Source: Oscillospiraceae bacterium
Lineage (GTDB): Bacteria; Bacillota; Clostridia; Oscillospirales; Ruminococcaceae
NCBI GenBank assembly: GCA_004555865.1
Contig: SFJO01000001.1
Span: 124,001-188,000, forward strand
DNA length: 64,000 bases
Direction: 5' to 3'
Shown in pieces: positions 8,567-16,691 of this stretch. The notes under the pieces are model-generated. The model worked only from the letters and a program-made list of their open reading frames with translations. It did not search any database and was not told the origin of the DNA. How positions within the stretch are numbered: position 1 is the stretch's first letter; each line of letters begins with the position of its first letter. Position numbers and translations under genes: made by a program.

Positions 8567-8602
8567 CGGTGCTTGTGCCCTTTTAAGTATGAAATCGGAC
8601 TT
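8544..8602. promoter_or_regulatory. Two MarR-type operator copies in and after the promoter
   Basis: AAGTATGAAATCGGAC is repeated exactly at 8544-8559 (between -35 and -10) and 8585-8600 (just after the transcription start), 41 bases apart. The second copy extends to AAGTNNGANNTCNNACTT, an imperfect 18-bp palindrome matching in 12 of 18 positions. That is the size and symmetry of a MarR dimer site. It most probably mediates autorepression by the protein starting at 8699. Confidence 0.7.
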
Positions 8603-8698
8603 AGTGCAGCCGGTCAGGGAGCTCATCGGCCCCTGTTTGCCGCTGCCGTGCCTGTTTTGATTCAATTGCAACCTGTAAATCACAAAAGGAGAACCTCC

Positions 8699-9136
8699 AT
8701 GGAATTTTCCACCGGCCAGCCTCTGGCGGAATACAACCGTATTTATAAGGAGACCGACCAACTTTACCATGGCCTTGCCCTGCGGATGGGCCTGGCCGAC
8801 AGCGAACTGGTCATCCTTTACACCCTCGCCCTCTCCGGCGACGGCTGCCTTCAGCGGGACATTGTGGGCAACGCCTGCCTAAGCAAGCAGACCGTCAACT
8901 CCGCCACCCGCCGGATGGTGCGCCAGGGGCTACTCACCCTCACCCCCGGCAAGGGCCGCGAGATGCAGATGCACCTCACCGAGGCCGGCCGTCATCTGGC
9001 CGCGCGCACGGTGCTGCCCCTGGCCCGGGCCGAACGGGCAGCAATTGACGCTCTGACCGAGGAGGAGCTGCAAACCTATCTGGCCCTCTCCCGCAAACTG
9101 CTGGAGCAGCTGCGCCGCACCACCGCCGGACTTTGA
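8699..9136 (+). CDS. MarR family transcriptional regulator
   Basis: DNA-binding winged-helix repressor of 145 residues. It contains a helix-turn-helix around residues 40-75 (LQRDIVGNACLSKQTVNSATRRMVRQGLLTL) and the wing KGREMQMHLTEAGRHL, then a C-terminal dimerisation helix (LTEEELQTYLALSRKLLEQL). Start ATG 8699-8701 with AAGGAG upstream; an in-frame extension to 8573 would run through the operator and promoter. The MATE exporter gene follows 89 bases later on the same strand. The arrangement suggests that it senses a drug-like ligand and controls the exporter and itself. Confidence 0.9.
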   Translation: MEFSTGQPLAEYNRIYKETDQLYHGLALRMGLADSELVILYTLALSGDGCLQRDIVGNACLSKQTVNSATRRMVRQGLLTLTPGKGREMQMHLTEAGRHLAARTVLPLARAERAAIDALTEEELQTYLALSRKLLEQLRRTTAGL

Positions 9137-9225
9137 ACGCAGCGTTCTTTTGGCCGCTGCGCCCCGGCTTTTTCGCAATTCCGGCTTCGTTTTTTACTGC
9201 AAGCTATCTATAAGGAGTTATCCCC

Positions 9226-10563
9226 ATGAAGATCCAGCTTTCCGACCATTTTTCTTACGGGCGGCTTCTGCGCTTTGTGCTGCCCTCCATCGTGATGATG
9301 ATCATTACTTCCATTTACAGCGTTGTGGACGGCCTGTTCGTCTCCAACTACGTGGGCACCGTGCCCTTCGCCGCCCTGAATCTGGTGTACCCCATGCTGA
9401 TGGGTCTTTCGGCCCTGGGCTTCATGATGGGCACCGGCGGCAGCGCGCTGGTTTCCAAAACGCTGGGCCAGGGCGATAAGGCCAAGGCCAACCGCTATTT
9501 CTCCATGATCGTGTACACCACCCTGATCACCGGCATTGTACTGGCGTTTCTAGCCTTCGTGTTCATGCGGCCCCTGTCCGTTCTGCTGGGTGCCAAGGGC
9601 GAGGCCATGATCGCCGACTGCGTGCTGTACGGCCGCATCAACCTGCTGGCCCTGCCCGCCTTCATGCTGCAGGTCAGCTTCCAGAGCTTCCTTGTCACCG
9701 CCGAAAAGCCCCGGCTGGGGCTGGTGCTCTCCCTTTTCGCCGGTGTGACCAACATGGTGCTGGACTTTTTGCTGGTGGGCGTGCTCCGGTTCGGGCTGCC
9801 CGGTGCTGCCTGGGCCACGGGCATCAGCCAGATGGTGGGCGGCTTTCTGCCCTTCCTCTACTTTTTGGACTCCAAGAACAGCAGCCTGCTGCATCTGGGC
9901 AAGCCCTCGCTGGACGTGAAAGCGCTGGTCATCACCTGCACCAACGGCTCGTCGGAGCTGATGAGCAACCTGGCCTCTTCGCTGGTCTCGGTGCTGTACA
10001 ACTTCCGCCTGATGGCGCTGGCCGGTGAAAACGGCGTGGCGGCCTACGGCGTTATCATGTACGTCAACTTCATCTTCGCCGCCATCTTTATGGGCTACGC
10101 CATCGGCAGCGCCCCGGTGGTGGGGTATCATTACGGGGCCGAGCACCATGATGAGCTGAAAAACCTGCTGAACAAGAGCCTGCGGCTGGTGGCCGCTGCC
10201 GCGCTGGTGCTCACCGCCCTGTCGGAGCTGCTGGCCCGCCCGCTCACCCAGATCTTCGTGGGCTACGACCCAGAGCTGTGGGCCTTCACCTGCCACGGCT
10301 TCCAGCTGTATTCTCTCTCCTTCCTGTTCAGCGGTTTCAATGTGTTTGGCTCTTCCTTCTTCACGGCGCTGAACAACGGCCTGGTGTCCGCCGGTATTTC
10401 CTTTTCCCGCACGCTGCTGTTCCAGGTGGCGGCAGTTCTGCTGCTGCCGCTGGTTCTTGGGGTGGACGGCATCTGGCTGGCCATTACGGTGGCCGAACTG
10501 CTGTGCCTGCTGGTTACGGCGGGCTGCCTGGTGAAGCTGCGCAGCCGGTACCACTACGCCTGA
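9226..10563 (+). CDS. MATE family efflux transporter
   Basis: Inner-membrane Na+- or H+-driven multidrug/toxin exporter of 445 residues with 12 predicted hydrophobic segments, the family norm. The N-terminal repeat holds IVMMIITSIYSVVDGLFVSNYVG and MGTGGSALVSKTLGQGDKAKAN; the second repeat carries the equivalent SSELMSNLASSLVSVLYN and GYAIGSAPVVGYHYGAEH. Start ATG with AAGGAG ten bases upstream. Cotranscribed with the MarR gene. The substrate is not predictable from sequence. Confidence 0.94.
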   Translation: MKIQLSDHFSYGRLLRFVLPSIVMMIITSIYSVVDGLFVSNYVGTVPFAALNLVYPMLMGLSALGFMMGTGGSALVSKTLGQGDKAKANRYFSMIVYTTLITGIVLAFLAFVFMRPLSVLLGAKGEAMIADCVLYGRINLLALPAFMLQVSFQSFLVTAEKPRLGLVLSLFAGVTNMVLDFLLVGVLRFGLPGAAWATGISQMVGGFLPFLYFLDSKNSSLLHLGKPSLDVKALVITCTNGSSELMSNLASSLVSVLYNFRLMALAGENGVAAYGVIMYVNFIFAAIFMGYAIGSAPVVGYHYGAEHHDELKNLLNKSLRLVAAAALVLTALSELLARPLTQIFVGYDPELWAFTCHGFQLYSLSFLFSGFNVFGSSFFTALNNGLVSAGISFSRTLLFQVAAVLLLPLVLGVDGIWLAITVAELLCLLVTAGCLVKLRSRYHYA

Positions 10564-10706
10564 CCCGGGCGGATGCACCCAAATATGCCCGGTTTTTTGA
10601 GAGATTTTTTAGCAAAACCGAAAATTCGTGCGCTGCCTCTTACACGGCGGCCCGCTTGTGTGTTATACTGGGCAGCACCGCACAATTGAAGTACGAATTT
10701 GAGATG

Positions 10707-10784
10707 AAAATGGTAGTGAGATGGCGCATTTGCGTGATCGTAACGAAAGTTATGGTTGCCCGCGCAGTCTCACTGCCATTTTTT
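10707..10784 (+). ncRNA. Structured leader RNA with terminator-like U tract before DUF2798 gene
   Basis: An outer stem pairs AAAATGGTAGTGAGA (10707-10721) with TCTCACTGCCATTTT (10768-10782), one mismatch or G.U. The 46-base interior contains a second stem GATCGTAAC-GAAA-GTTATGGTT closed by a GNRA tetraloop (10736-10757). Six T follow (10779-10784), only about 7 bases before the AAGGAG of the next gene. It looks like an attenuator or an unclassified riboswitch-like element rather than the MATE operon terminator, since it abuts the next ribosome binding site. No known class is recognised. The 142 bases before it (10564-10706) hold a possible -10 (TATACT, 10664-10669) without a good -35. Confidence 0.6.
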
Positions 10785-10805
10785 GCGTTGAAAGGAGAAC
10801 GTAGT

Positions 10806-11321
10806 ATGCCAAAAAACAAATTTCAGGAAGTCGTGTTTACCATTCTCATGGTCTTTGTCATGGTATACGCCATGATCTGCTACAACATTTCGCTGAACAT
10901 CCGCGGAATGACCAACGCTGTGTTCCTCATGGCCTTCCATGAGCTGGTCATCATGGGGCCTGCCGCCTTTGTGCTGGACTTCTTTTTCTTTGGCAGCCTG
11001 TCCAAGAAGCTGGCCTTCCGGGTGGTGAACCCCTGTCAGGATCGGCCCATCTTCGTGATTCTGGCCATCTCCTCCCTTACGGTTTGCCTGATGTGCCCCA
11101 GCATGAGCCTGATCGCCACTCTGCTGTTCAAGAACGCGGGCAGCCAGTTTGTGGCTGTGTGGCTGCAGACCACCGCCATGAACTTCCCCATGGCCTTCTT
11201 CTGGCAGATCTTCTTCGCCGGGCCGCTGGTGCGCGCCGTGTTCGGCCAGCTGTTCCGCGAAAAGGAGTCTCAGGTGCTGAAGGAAGAGGAAGCTTACCTG
11301 GAGGGCGGCGCCGCGCGGTAA
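10806..11321 (+). CDS. DUF2798 family membrane protein
   Basis: A 171-residue integral membrane protein with four hydrophobic segments arranged as two similar halves. The first begins with FQEVVFTILMVFVMVYAMICYN and ELVIMGPAAFVLDFFFFG; the second repeats the pattern with CQDRPIFVILAISSLTVCLMC and MNFPMAFFWQIFFAGPLVR. This internal duplication is characteristic of DUF2798 proteins, whose function is unknown to me. Start ATG 10806-10808 with AAGGAG upstream. The gene sits alone behind a structured leader and ahead of a bidirectional terminator, so its expression is probably governed by that leader. Confidence 0.85.
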   Translation: MPKNKFQEVVFTILMVFVMVYAMICYNISLNIRGMTNAVFLMAFHELVIMGPAAFVLDFFFFGSLSKKLAFRVVNPCQDRPIFVILAISSLTVCLMCPSMSLIATLLFKNAGSQFVAVWLQTTAMNFPMAFFWQIFFAGPLVRAVFGQLFREKESQVLKEEEAYLEGGAAR

Positions 11322-11385
11322 GCGCCCGGCCCCCCTGCCTTTTTCATTCGGCGTTCGGAACCGTTTCAAAAAAGCGAAAACGCCG

Positions 11386-11445
11386 AAAAAAAGTGCTGCC
11401 CCATGTTCCGGTTTGCACCGGCTGCATGGGGCAGCGCTTATTTTA
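11386..11445. terminator. Bidirectional terminator between DUF2798 gene and pheT
   Basis: An 11-bp stem (GCTGCCCCATG/CATGGGGCAGC) has TTATTTTATT on the plus strand and seven T on the minus strand (complement of 11386-11392), so it can end transcripts from both sides. Confidence 0.85.
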
Positions 11446-11491
11446 TTGATTCAGTTCCGGCCTGCGGCTTTGCTGTTTCAGCAAAGAACGC

Positions 11492-13906
11492 TTACCGCAT
11501 TTCAGCGCCCTTCTTGAACTTCAGGTCGCTGACGATCTTCTTCATGGCGCGGTCCACCTCGGCGGGCTCCAGCTCCTTATCGGGGGCAGCCAGCACCAGC
11601 GAGAAGGCCATGCTCTTCTTATCCTTGCCCAGGGCCTCGCTGCGGTAGATATCGAACAGCTGCACCTCCTGCACCAGCTTACTGGCGCTGCGGATGGTGT
11701 CGGTCAACTCGCCGCAGCTCACCGCCTCGTCGCACACCACGGCGATGTCGCGCTTGGCGGGTGTAAAGGCGCTGATGGGCTGGTAGCGGATGTCGGCCGC
11801 AAAGCACTCGGCCAGAGTCTTCCAATCCAGCTCGGCCAGGTAGATGTTCTGGCTGTCCTTCTCGTCCTTGGCGATCTTCAGCTCGCCGGTGATCTCGTTG
11901 GCCAGCTTGCCGAACACGCCCAGCTTCTTGCCGTTGCACAGCACCTCGGCGCTGATGCCGGGATGCAGCCAGCACACCTGCGCACGCTGATATGCAAAGT
12001 GCAGGCCGAAGGCGGCGGCCAGACCTTCCAGCGCACCCTTCACGGTGAAGAAATCCTCGCTGGGGCCAAAAGCGCCCAGGGCCAGCGTCAGCCGCTCGTC
12101 GGGGAAGTCGTTCAGAGGCAGGCTCTTGGGACGGTACACGTTGGACAGCTCAAACAGGCGGCCCTCGGCGTTGCCCTTCTTCAGGTTGTCCACAATCACG
12201 TTCAGCATACTGGGGGCCAGCGTGGTGCGCATGATGGACAGATTTTCGCTGATGGGGTTCATGATGCGGATGGCCTGGCGCTCCGGGGCGTCCGGCGCAA
12301 AGTGCAGCATATCCAGATCCGAAACCGCGTAGAAGGCCAGCGTGGATGCCTCGTAGAAGCCCTGCGCTGCCATCACCCGCTTCAGCTTCAGCTGCTGGCG
12401 CTGGCTGCGGTTCAGGCCGCCGCTGGTCACAGCGGCGCTCTTCAGGAAGGTGGGCACAATGTGGTCATAGCCGTACTCCCGGATGACCTCCTCGGCCAGG
12501 TCGGCAAAGCCGTCCACGTCCTCCCGGTAGCGGGGCACCAGCACGGTCAGCTCATCGCCGTCCCGGGTTACGCCGAAGTCCAGCCGGGTGAGGATCTCCA
12601 CAATGGTCTCGGTGGGCACGGTGATGCCCAGCACGCTGTTGATGCGGCTGGCCGTGGTACGGATGACCTTCTCGGCCCGGTCCTCGCTGGCGGCGCAGTC
12701 AAAGCAGGTGGGGGTGATGTCGCCGCAGCCCAGCTCCTGAATCAGGTGCAGTGCGCGGTTCATGCCCAGCTCGGTGCTGTACTGATCCACGCCTTTTTCA
12801 TAGCGGGCGCTGGAGTCGCTGTTCTGGCCCAGGGCGCGGCTGGTTTTGCGCACGCTGTCACGGGCGAAGGTGGCGCACTCAAACAGCAGCTCGTTGGTGC
12901 CCTCGGTGATCTCGCTGTTCAGGCCGCCCATGATGCCGGCCAGAGCCACCGGCTTCTCGGCGTCGCAGATGACCAGGTTGTTGGGGGTCAGTTGGAACTC
13001 CTTCTCGTCCAGCGTGGTGATGGTCTCGCCCTCCTGGGCGCGGCGCACCACAATGCTGCGGTCGGCCACGGTCGCCAGATCAAAGGCGTGCATGGGCTGG
13101 CCGATCTCCAGCAGCACGTGGTTGGTGATGTCCACCACGTTGCTGATGCTGCGCAGGCCCATCAGCGCCAGATGCTTCTTCATCCAGCGGGGGCTTTCGC
13201 CGGTGCGCAGGTTGCGCACGTAGTGGGCCAGATACCGGGGGCACAGGTCGGGGGCTTGTACCTGAACCGAAATGCTCTCGTCCGGCTCGCCGGTGACGGT
13301 GTAATCGGTGGCGGGCATCTTCACGGGCTTGCCCAGAATGGCGGCCACTTCACGGGCCATGCCCAGAATGGACTGGCAGTCAGGCCGATTGGCGGTGACG
13401 GCAATGTCAAACACCCAGTCGTTCAGGCCCACGGTCTCGCAGATGTCCTGGCCCAGAGGGGTGTCCTCAGGCAGGATCAGCAGGCCGTACACATCCGCAC
13501 CGGGATAGAAATCGTCGTTGATGCCCAGTTCCTGGCCGGAGCACATCATGCCGTTGGACTCCACACCGTGCATCTTGCGCTTTTTGATGGTAATGCCGCC
13601 GGGCAGAGTTGCACCGTCCAGCGCCACGGGCACAATGGCCCCCTCGAAAATGTTGGGCGCACCGGTGGTGATGGCCAGGTCATGGCCGTACTCATCGCCG
13701 CAGTCCACCCGGCACAGGTTCAGGTGGTCGGTGCCCTCCTGCTTTTCGATGTGCACCAGCTTGCCGGTGACCACCTTGGAGATCCCGGCGGAGAGGTCAA
13801 TCAGCTCCTCCACCTCAAAGCCGCAGCTGAACAGCTTATCCTGCAGCTGCTGGGGGGTGATGTCGATGTCTACAAATTCTTTCAGCCAGCTGAATGGTAC
13901 TTTCAT
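11492..13906 (-). CDS. pheT: Phenylalanine--tRNA ligase beta subunit
   Basis: Beta chain of the alpha2-beta2 phenylalanyl-tRNA synthetase, 804 residues (family about 790-810). The domain order is complete. An N-terminal tRNA-binding (EMAP-like) domain at about 40-155 is followed by the B3/B4 editing domain (about 210-385; FECATFARDSVRKTSRALGQNSDSSARYEKG), the B5 domain (about 405-475), the catalytic-like core (ESLAF-equivalent region EASTLAFYAVS), and the C-terminal ferredoxin-fold anticodon-binding domain (YQPISAFTPAKRDIAVV). Start ATG with AAGGAGG upstream, 14 bases after the pheS stop. Controlled with pheS by the upstream T-box. Confidence 0.97.
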   Translation of the reverse strand: MKVPFSWLKEFVDIDITPQQLQDKLFSCGFEVEELIDLSAGISKVVTGKLVHIEKQEGTDHLNLCRVDCGDEYGHDLAITTGAPNIFEGAIVPVALDGATLPGGITIKKRKMHGVESNGMMCSGQELGINDDFYPGADVYGLLILPEDTPLGQDICETVGLNDWVFDIAVTANRPDCQSILGMAREVAAILGKPVKMPATDYTVTGEPDESISVQVQAPDLCPRYLAHYVRNLRTGESPRWMKKHLALMGLRSISNVVDITNHVLLEIGQPMHAFDLATVADRSIVVRRAQEGETITTLDEKEFQLTPNNLVICDAEKPVALAGIMGGLNSEITEGTNELLFECATFARDSVRKTSRALGQNSDSSARYEKGVDQYSTELGMNRALHLIQELGCGDITPTCFDCAASEDRAEKVIRTTASRINSVLGITVPTETIVEILTRLDFGVTRDGDELTVLVPRYREDVDGFADLAEEVIREYGYDHIVPTFLKSAAVTSGGLNRSQRQQLKLKRVMAAQGFYEASTLAFYAVSDLDMLHFAPDAPERQAIRIMNPISENLSIMRTTLAPSMLNVIVDNLKKGNAEGRLFELSNVYRPKSLPLNDFPDERLTLALGAFGPSEDFFTVKGALEGLAAAFGLHFAYQRAQVCWLHPGISAEVLCNGKKLGVFGKLANEITGELKIAKDEKDSQNIYLAELDWKTLAECFAADIRYQPISAFTPAKRDIAVVCDEAVSCGELTDTIRSASKLVQEVQLFDIYRSEALGKDKKSMAFSLVLAAPDKELEPAEVDRAMKKIVSDLKFKKGAEMR

Positions 13907-13920
13907 GGTCGTGCCCCTCC

Positions 13921-14943
13921 TTACTCCTGGAACTGCTTGAGGAAACGCAGATCGTTCTCAAACAGCAGGCCCATGTTGTTGATGCCGTATTTCAGCATGG
14001 CGATGCGCTCGATGCCGATGCCGAAGGCAAAGCCGGAATACTCGTCCGGGTCAATATTGCAGTTGGCCAGCACCCTGCGGTTGACCACACCGCCGCCCAG
14101 AACCTCGATCCAGCCGGTGCCCTTGCACAGGCTGCATCCGCAGCCGCCGCACTCAAAGCAGCTCACGTCCACCTCCACACTGGGCTCGGTGAAGGGGAAG
14201 TAGGAGGGGCGCAGGCGGGTGCGGGTGCCCTCGCCGAACAGCGCCTGCACCAGCTTGTCCAGCATGCCCTGCAGATCGCACAGGGTGATGCCCTTATCCA
14301 CCACAAGGCCCTCCATCTGATGGAACATGGGGCTGTGGGTGGCATCGGAATCCGAACGGAACACGCGGCCGGGAGAGAGGATCTTGATGGGAGGCCGCAT
14401 CTCATCCATGGCGCGGATCTGGCCGTTGGAGGTCTGGGTGCGCAGCAGCAGGTCGCCGCTCAGGTAGAACGTATCCTGCATATCCCGGGCGGGATGATCC
14501 TTGGGCACATTCAGGCGGGTGAAGTTGTGGGCGTCGTCGTCGATCTCGGGGGCTTCGTACACGGCAAAGCCCATGCCGGCGAAGATGTCAATGATCTCCT
14601 GCTTCACCAGGGTGATGGGATGCAGGCTGCCTGCATTGCGCAGCTTGGCGGGCAGGGTAATGTCCACTGCCTCGGCGGTGTTGCGGGCGGCCAGCTCCTC
14701 GGCCTTGATGCGGGCGGCGGCGGCCTCATACTCGGCCTCCACCTTGCCCTTGAATTCGTTGATGATCTTACCGGCAGCCGGGCGTTCCTCCTTGGGAACG
14801 GTGCGCAGCTGCTTCATCAGGCCGGGGACCTTGCCGTTCTTGCTCAGGTACTCCTGCCAGAAGGCGGCCAGGCTCTCGCTGCTGGTCACACCGGCGAGGC
14901 TGGCGTCCACCTGAGCGGCCAGTTCTTCGATGATTTTCTGCAT
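13921..14943 (-). CDS. pheS: Phenylalanine--tRNA ligase alpha subunit
   Basis: Catalytic class-II aminoacyl-tRNA synthetase subunit, 340 residues as expected. It has an N-terminal coiled-coil (about 1-85), motif 1 HPITLVKQEIIDIFAGMGF, motif 2 LLRTQTSNGQIRAM and GRVFRSDSDATHSPMFHQMEG, and motif 3 SGFAFGIGIERIAMLKYGI near the C-terminus. Start ATG 14941-14943 with AAGGAG upstream. First gene of pheST; the T-box terminator ends about 40 bases upstream. Confidence 0.98.
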   Translation of the reverse strand: MQKIIEELAAQVDASLAGVTSSESLAAFWQEYLSKNGKVPGLMKQLRTVPKEERPAAGKIINEFKGKVEAEYEAAAARIKAEELAARNTAEAVDITLPAKLRNAGSLHPITLVKQEIIDIFAGMGFAVYEAPEIDDDAHNFTRLNVPKDHPARDMQDTFYLSGDLLLRTQTSNGQIRAMDEMRPPIKILSPGRVFRSDSDATHSPMFHQMEGLVVDKGITLCDLQGMLDKLVQALFGEGTRTRLRPSYFPFTEPSVEVDVSCFECGGCGCSLCKGTGWIEVLGGGVVNRRVLANCNIDPDEYSGFAFGIGIERIAMLKYGINNMGLLFENDLRFLKQFQE

Positions 14944-14984
14944 CTTAATGCTGCTCCTTTCTTACATTCCGGGGCAGGGCAAAG

Positions 14985-15290
14985 AAAAAAGCCCCGTCCC
15001 TCTCGCTGACACGGAAGGGACGAAGCCATTGATATGCTCCGCGGTACCACCCAAATTCCACACCGCAGCTGTCCTTCAGCGGGCGTGGCACTTCTGACGC
15101 CTGTAACGGGGCGAAAACCCGTCCCACACTACTGGGCCGTTCAAGGGCCGTTGGCATGGGCCGCTCGGAAGTGAACTTCCACGACGCGCTTTTCGGGGGC
15201 TTTTTCAGCCGATGAGGCCCCTCTCTTGGCCAAAGCGTGCGGCGTGTACTCTCTTCGTCAATGCGTTTTACCGTTTGGTCGGTGATTTTT
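14985..15290 (-). ncRNA. T-box riboswitch (tRNA-Phe sensing) controlling pheST
   Basis: The T-box core GGGTGGTACCGCGG (complement of 15038-15053) is present. An intrinsic terminator follows, CGTCCCT...AGGGACG with six T at 14985-14990. Upstream is the expected Stem I region with AGAGAGTA-like sequence. A Phe codon TTC appears in the likely specifier loop (minus strand 15175-15173, in GAAGTTCACTTC). Uncharged tRNA-Phe is expected to favour the antiterminator and turn on pheST. The specifier call is by eye; the adjacent TTC at 15170-15168 is an alternative. Confidence 0.93.
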
Positions 15291-15319
15291 ATCATAGCAC
15301 ACCACGCGCCGGTTTGCAA
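15291..15319 (-). promoter_or_regulatory. Promoter of the pheST T-box transcript
   Basis: Minus-strand TTGCAA (15314-15319), 17 bases, TATGAT (15291-15296). It is divergent from the sigma-like operon promoter, with about 70 bases between the two -35 boxes. Confidence 0.75.
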
Positions 15320-15389
15320 GGGGTACCCGGCGCTCGTCCGGCAAAAATTGGCCGGGTTCGACATTTTCGTTCCGCTGCCCTCTTTTTCA

Positions 15390-15418
15390 TTGTCAATTTG
15401 CAGTGCATCCTCTATAAT
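15390..15418 (+). promoter_or_regulatory. Promoter of the sigma-like/zinc-finger/AAA operon
   Basis: TTGTCA (15390-15395), 17 bases, TATAAT (15413-15418), about 38 bases upstream of the first gene. Confidence 0.8.
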
Positions 15419-15455
15419 ATTAAGGTATCATTTCTATAAAAAAGAGGAATCGACC

Positions 15456-16310
15456 ATGCTGCATGTCTCCGAAGATACCTTTTACGCCGATCTGCTTCAG
15501 TTTGACCAGCCCATGCCCCAGCTGCGCGTCATGCAGGCGCTGGAGCAGGACATTCTGGTTCTGCTGCGCTCCGCCCGCATGGCCAGTGCCGGCGACAGTA
15601 CCGATACGCTGGGCGCGGACGCCGGGGACCTTTTGCTGGCCGTGGAGATGGATTTCTACAAATATCTTCCGGTCTATACGTCCGACCCGTCTTATCAGGA
15701 CGGTGACCACCGGGAAGCCTCGCTGCGGCACCTGTTCAAATGCCGCCGGATGGACCACCTGCGCCGCCAGACGCGCCAGCAGCAGTACATCGGCTACCAT
15801 CTGGAGGACCCGCTGGGCGACGAGGACGGCAGCACCCGCGGCAGCCTGCTGGCCGACCCGGCCCTCAGTAACCCGGCCGACCTGCTGGAGCATCGCCAGC
15901 CCCTCACGCCGGAAGATCTGGTGTGGCAGGTGCTGGCCTGCTACTGCGCCGTGAATACCGCCCCCCAGAACCTGATCGCCTTTTTGTACAAGACCTTCTG
16001 CAGCAGCCACAGCAGCACCACCGTGCGGGAGGATAAAAACAGCCGCAGCGGCGCGGTGAAGAAAACCGCAGCCGATCTGAACGGCCGCACCTGTGCCGAC
16101 GCGCTGGAATACACCCGCCAATGCATCACCGCCGCCCTGAACAAAGACGTGCCCCGGGAATGCATGGCCGCCTTGTATCGGCGGGTGGAGGGGCCGCTGG
16201 GGGATGAAATTCTGAACCTGACGCCCCGGGCCATCACCGAGCGGGGAAGCTGGATTGCCGGCCGCACTCAAGCCGACCTTGAACGGCTCACCGGCCGCAC
16301 AAAAAAATAA
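15456..16310 (+). CDS. Putative sigma-70-like regulatory protein, divergent
   Basis: A 284-residue soluble protein that I cannot place with certainty. Start ATG 15456-15458 with AAAGAGG upstream, just after a good promoter. Residues about 85-110 (HREASLRHLFKCRRMDHLRRQTRQQ) resemble region 2.4 of sigma factors, where a helix ends in a D-x-L-R-R motif. The following acidic DPLGDEDGS and NPADLLEHRQPLTPEDLVWQVL resemble the region 2-4 linker of ECF-type sigma factors. The C-terminal part (ECMAALYRRVEGPLGDEILNLTPRAITERGSWI) could be a DNA-binding helix pair. A small zinc-finger protein follows, as an anti-sigma factor would. The sigma assignment is inference from weak similarity plus context; another DNA-binding or phage-type regulator is possible. 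Confidence 0.45.
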   Translation: MLHVSEDTFYADLLQFDQPMPQLRVMQALEQDILVLLRSARMASAGDSTDTLGADAGDLLLAVEMDFYKYLPVYTSDPSYQDGDHREASLRHLFKCRRMDHLRRQTRQQQYIGYHLEDPLGDEDGSTRGSLLADPALSNPADLLEHRQPLTPEDLVWQVLACYCAVNTAPQNLIAFLYKTFCSSHSSTTVREDKNSRSGAVKKTAADLNGRTCADALEYTRQCITAALNKDVPRECMAALYRRVEGPLGDEILNLTPRAITERGSWIAGRTQADLERLTGRTKK

Positions 16311-16431
16311 TCGCCGGACGACATTTGTGCCGCCCCGGCGATACAGGATACAGTCAAAGCCGCCTGAAGCGGCCATGATTCAGAGCGCACCGGGCTGTAA
16401 TACGCCCCGTGCTCTACGGAGGTTTTATTGT

Positions 16432-16647
16432 ATGAACGAGCACATTTCCTTTGAAGAAATGGAGCAATTTTTATCCGCCGCGGCAGTCACCCCGCAGTTC
16501 CTGGCCCAGTGCGCCAAAATTCAAAAGCATCTGGCTGCGTGCCCCCAGTGCGCCCGGCAATACAAGGCCATGCTGGAAGTTTCCCGCCTGCCCCTGGAGG
16601 CTCTGGCCGAAGAAGCGGCCGCCCAGCCGGAAGAGCAGACCCGCTGA
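16432..16647 (+). CDS. Small zinc-finger protein (anti-sigma-like zf-HC2 type)
   Basis: A 71-residue soluble protein. The segment IQKHLAACPQCARQYKAML (about residues 29-47) is the H-x3-C-x2-C zinc motif of anti-sigma ZAS domains. A preceding Cys (FLAQCAKIQ) may contribute, and the N-terminal helix HISFEEMEQFLSA is also typical. Unlike most zf-HC2 anti-sigmas it has no transmembrane segment. Start ATG 16432-16434 with GGAGG nine bases upstream. It lies 121 bases after the sigma-like gene, in a gap that holds a small stem (TCGCCGG/CCGGCGA at 16310-16342), and 44 bases before the AAA ATPase gene, so all are likely cotranscribed. The regulatory role is inferred. Confidence 0.6.
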   Translation: MNEHISFEEMEQFLSAAAVTPQFLAQCAKIQKHLAACPQCARQYKAMLEVSRLPLEALAEEAAAQPEEQTR

Positions 16648-16691
16648 CCGGCTCCGGCCCATGGTTTCATTCTGAAGAAAGGAGCCGTCCC

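Noticed and set aside
11963..14203. 746-codon plus-strand frame opposite pheT/pheS
   Set aside because: Shadow spanning two real genes on the other strand; no recognisable protein.
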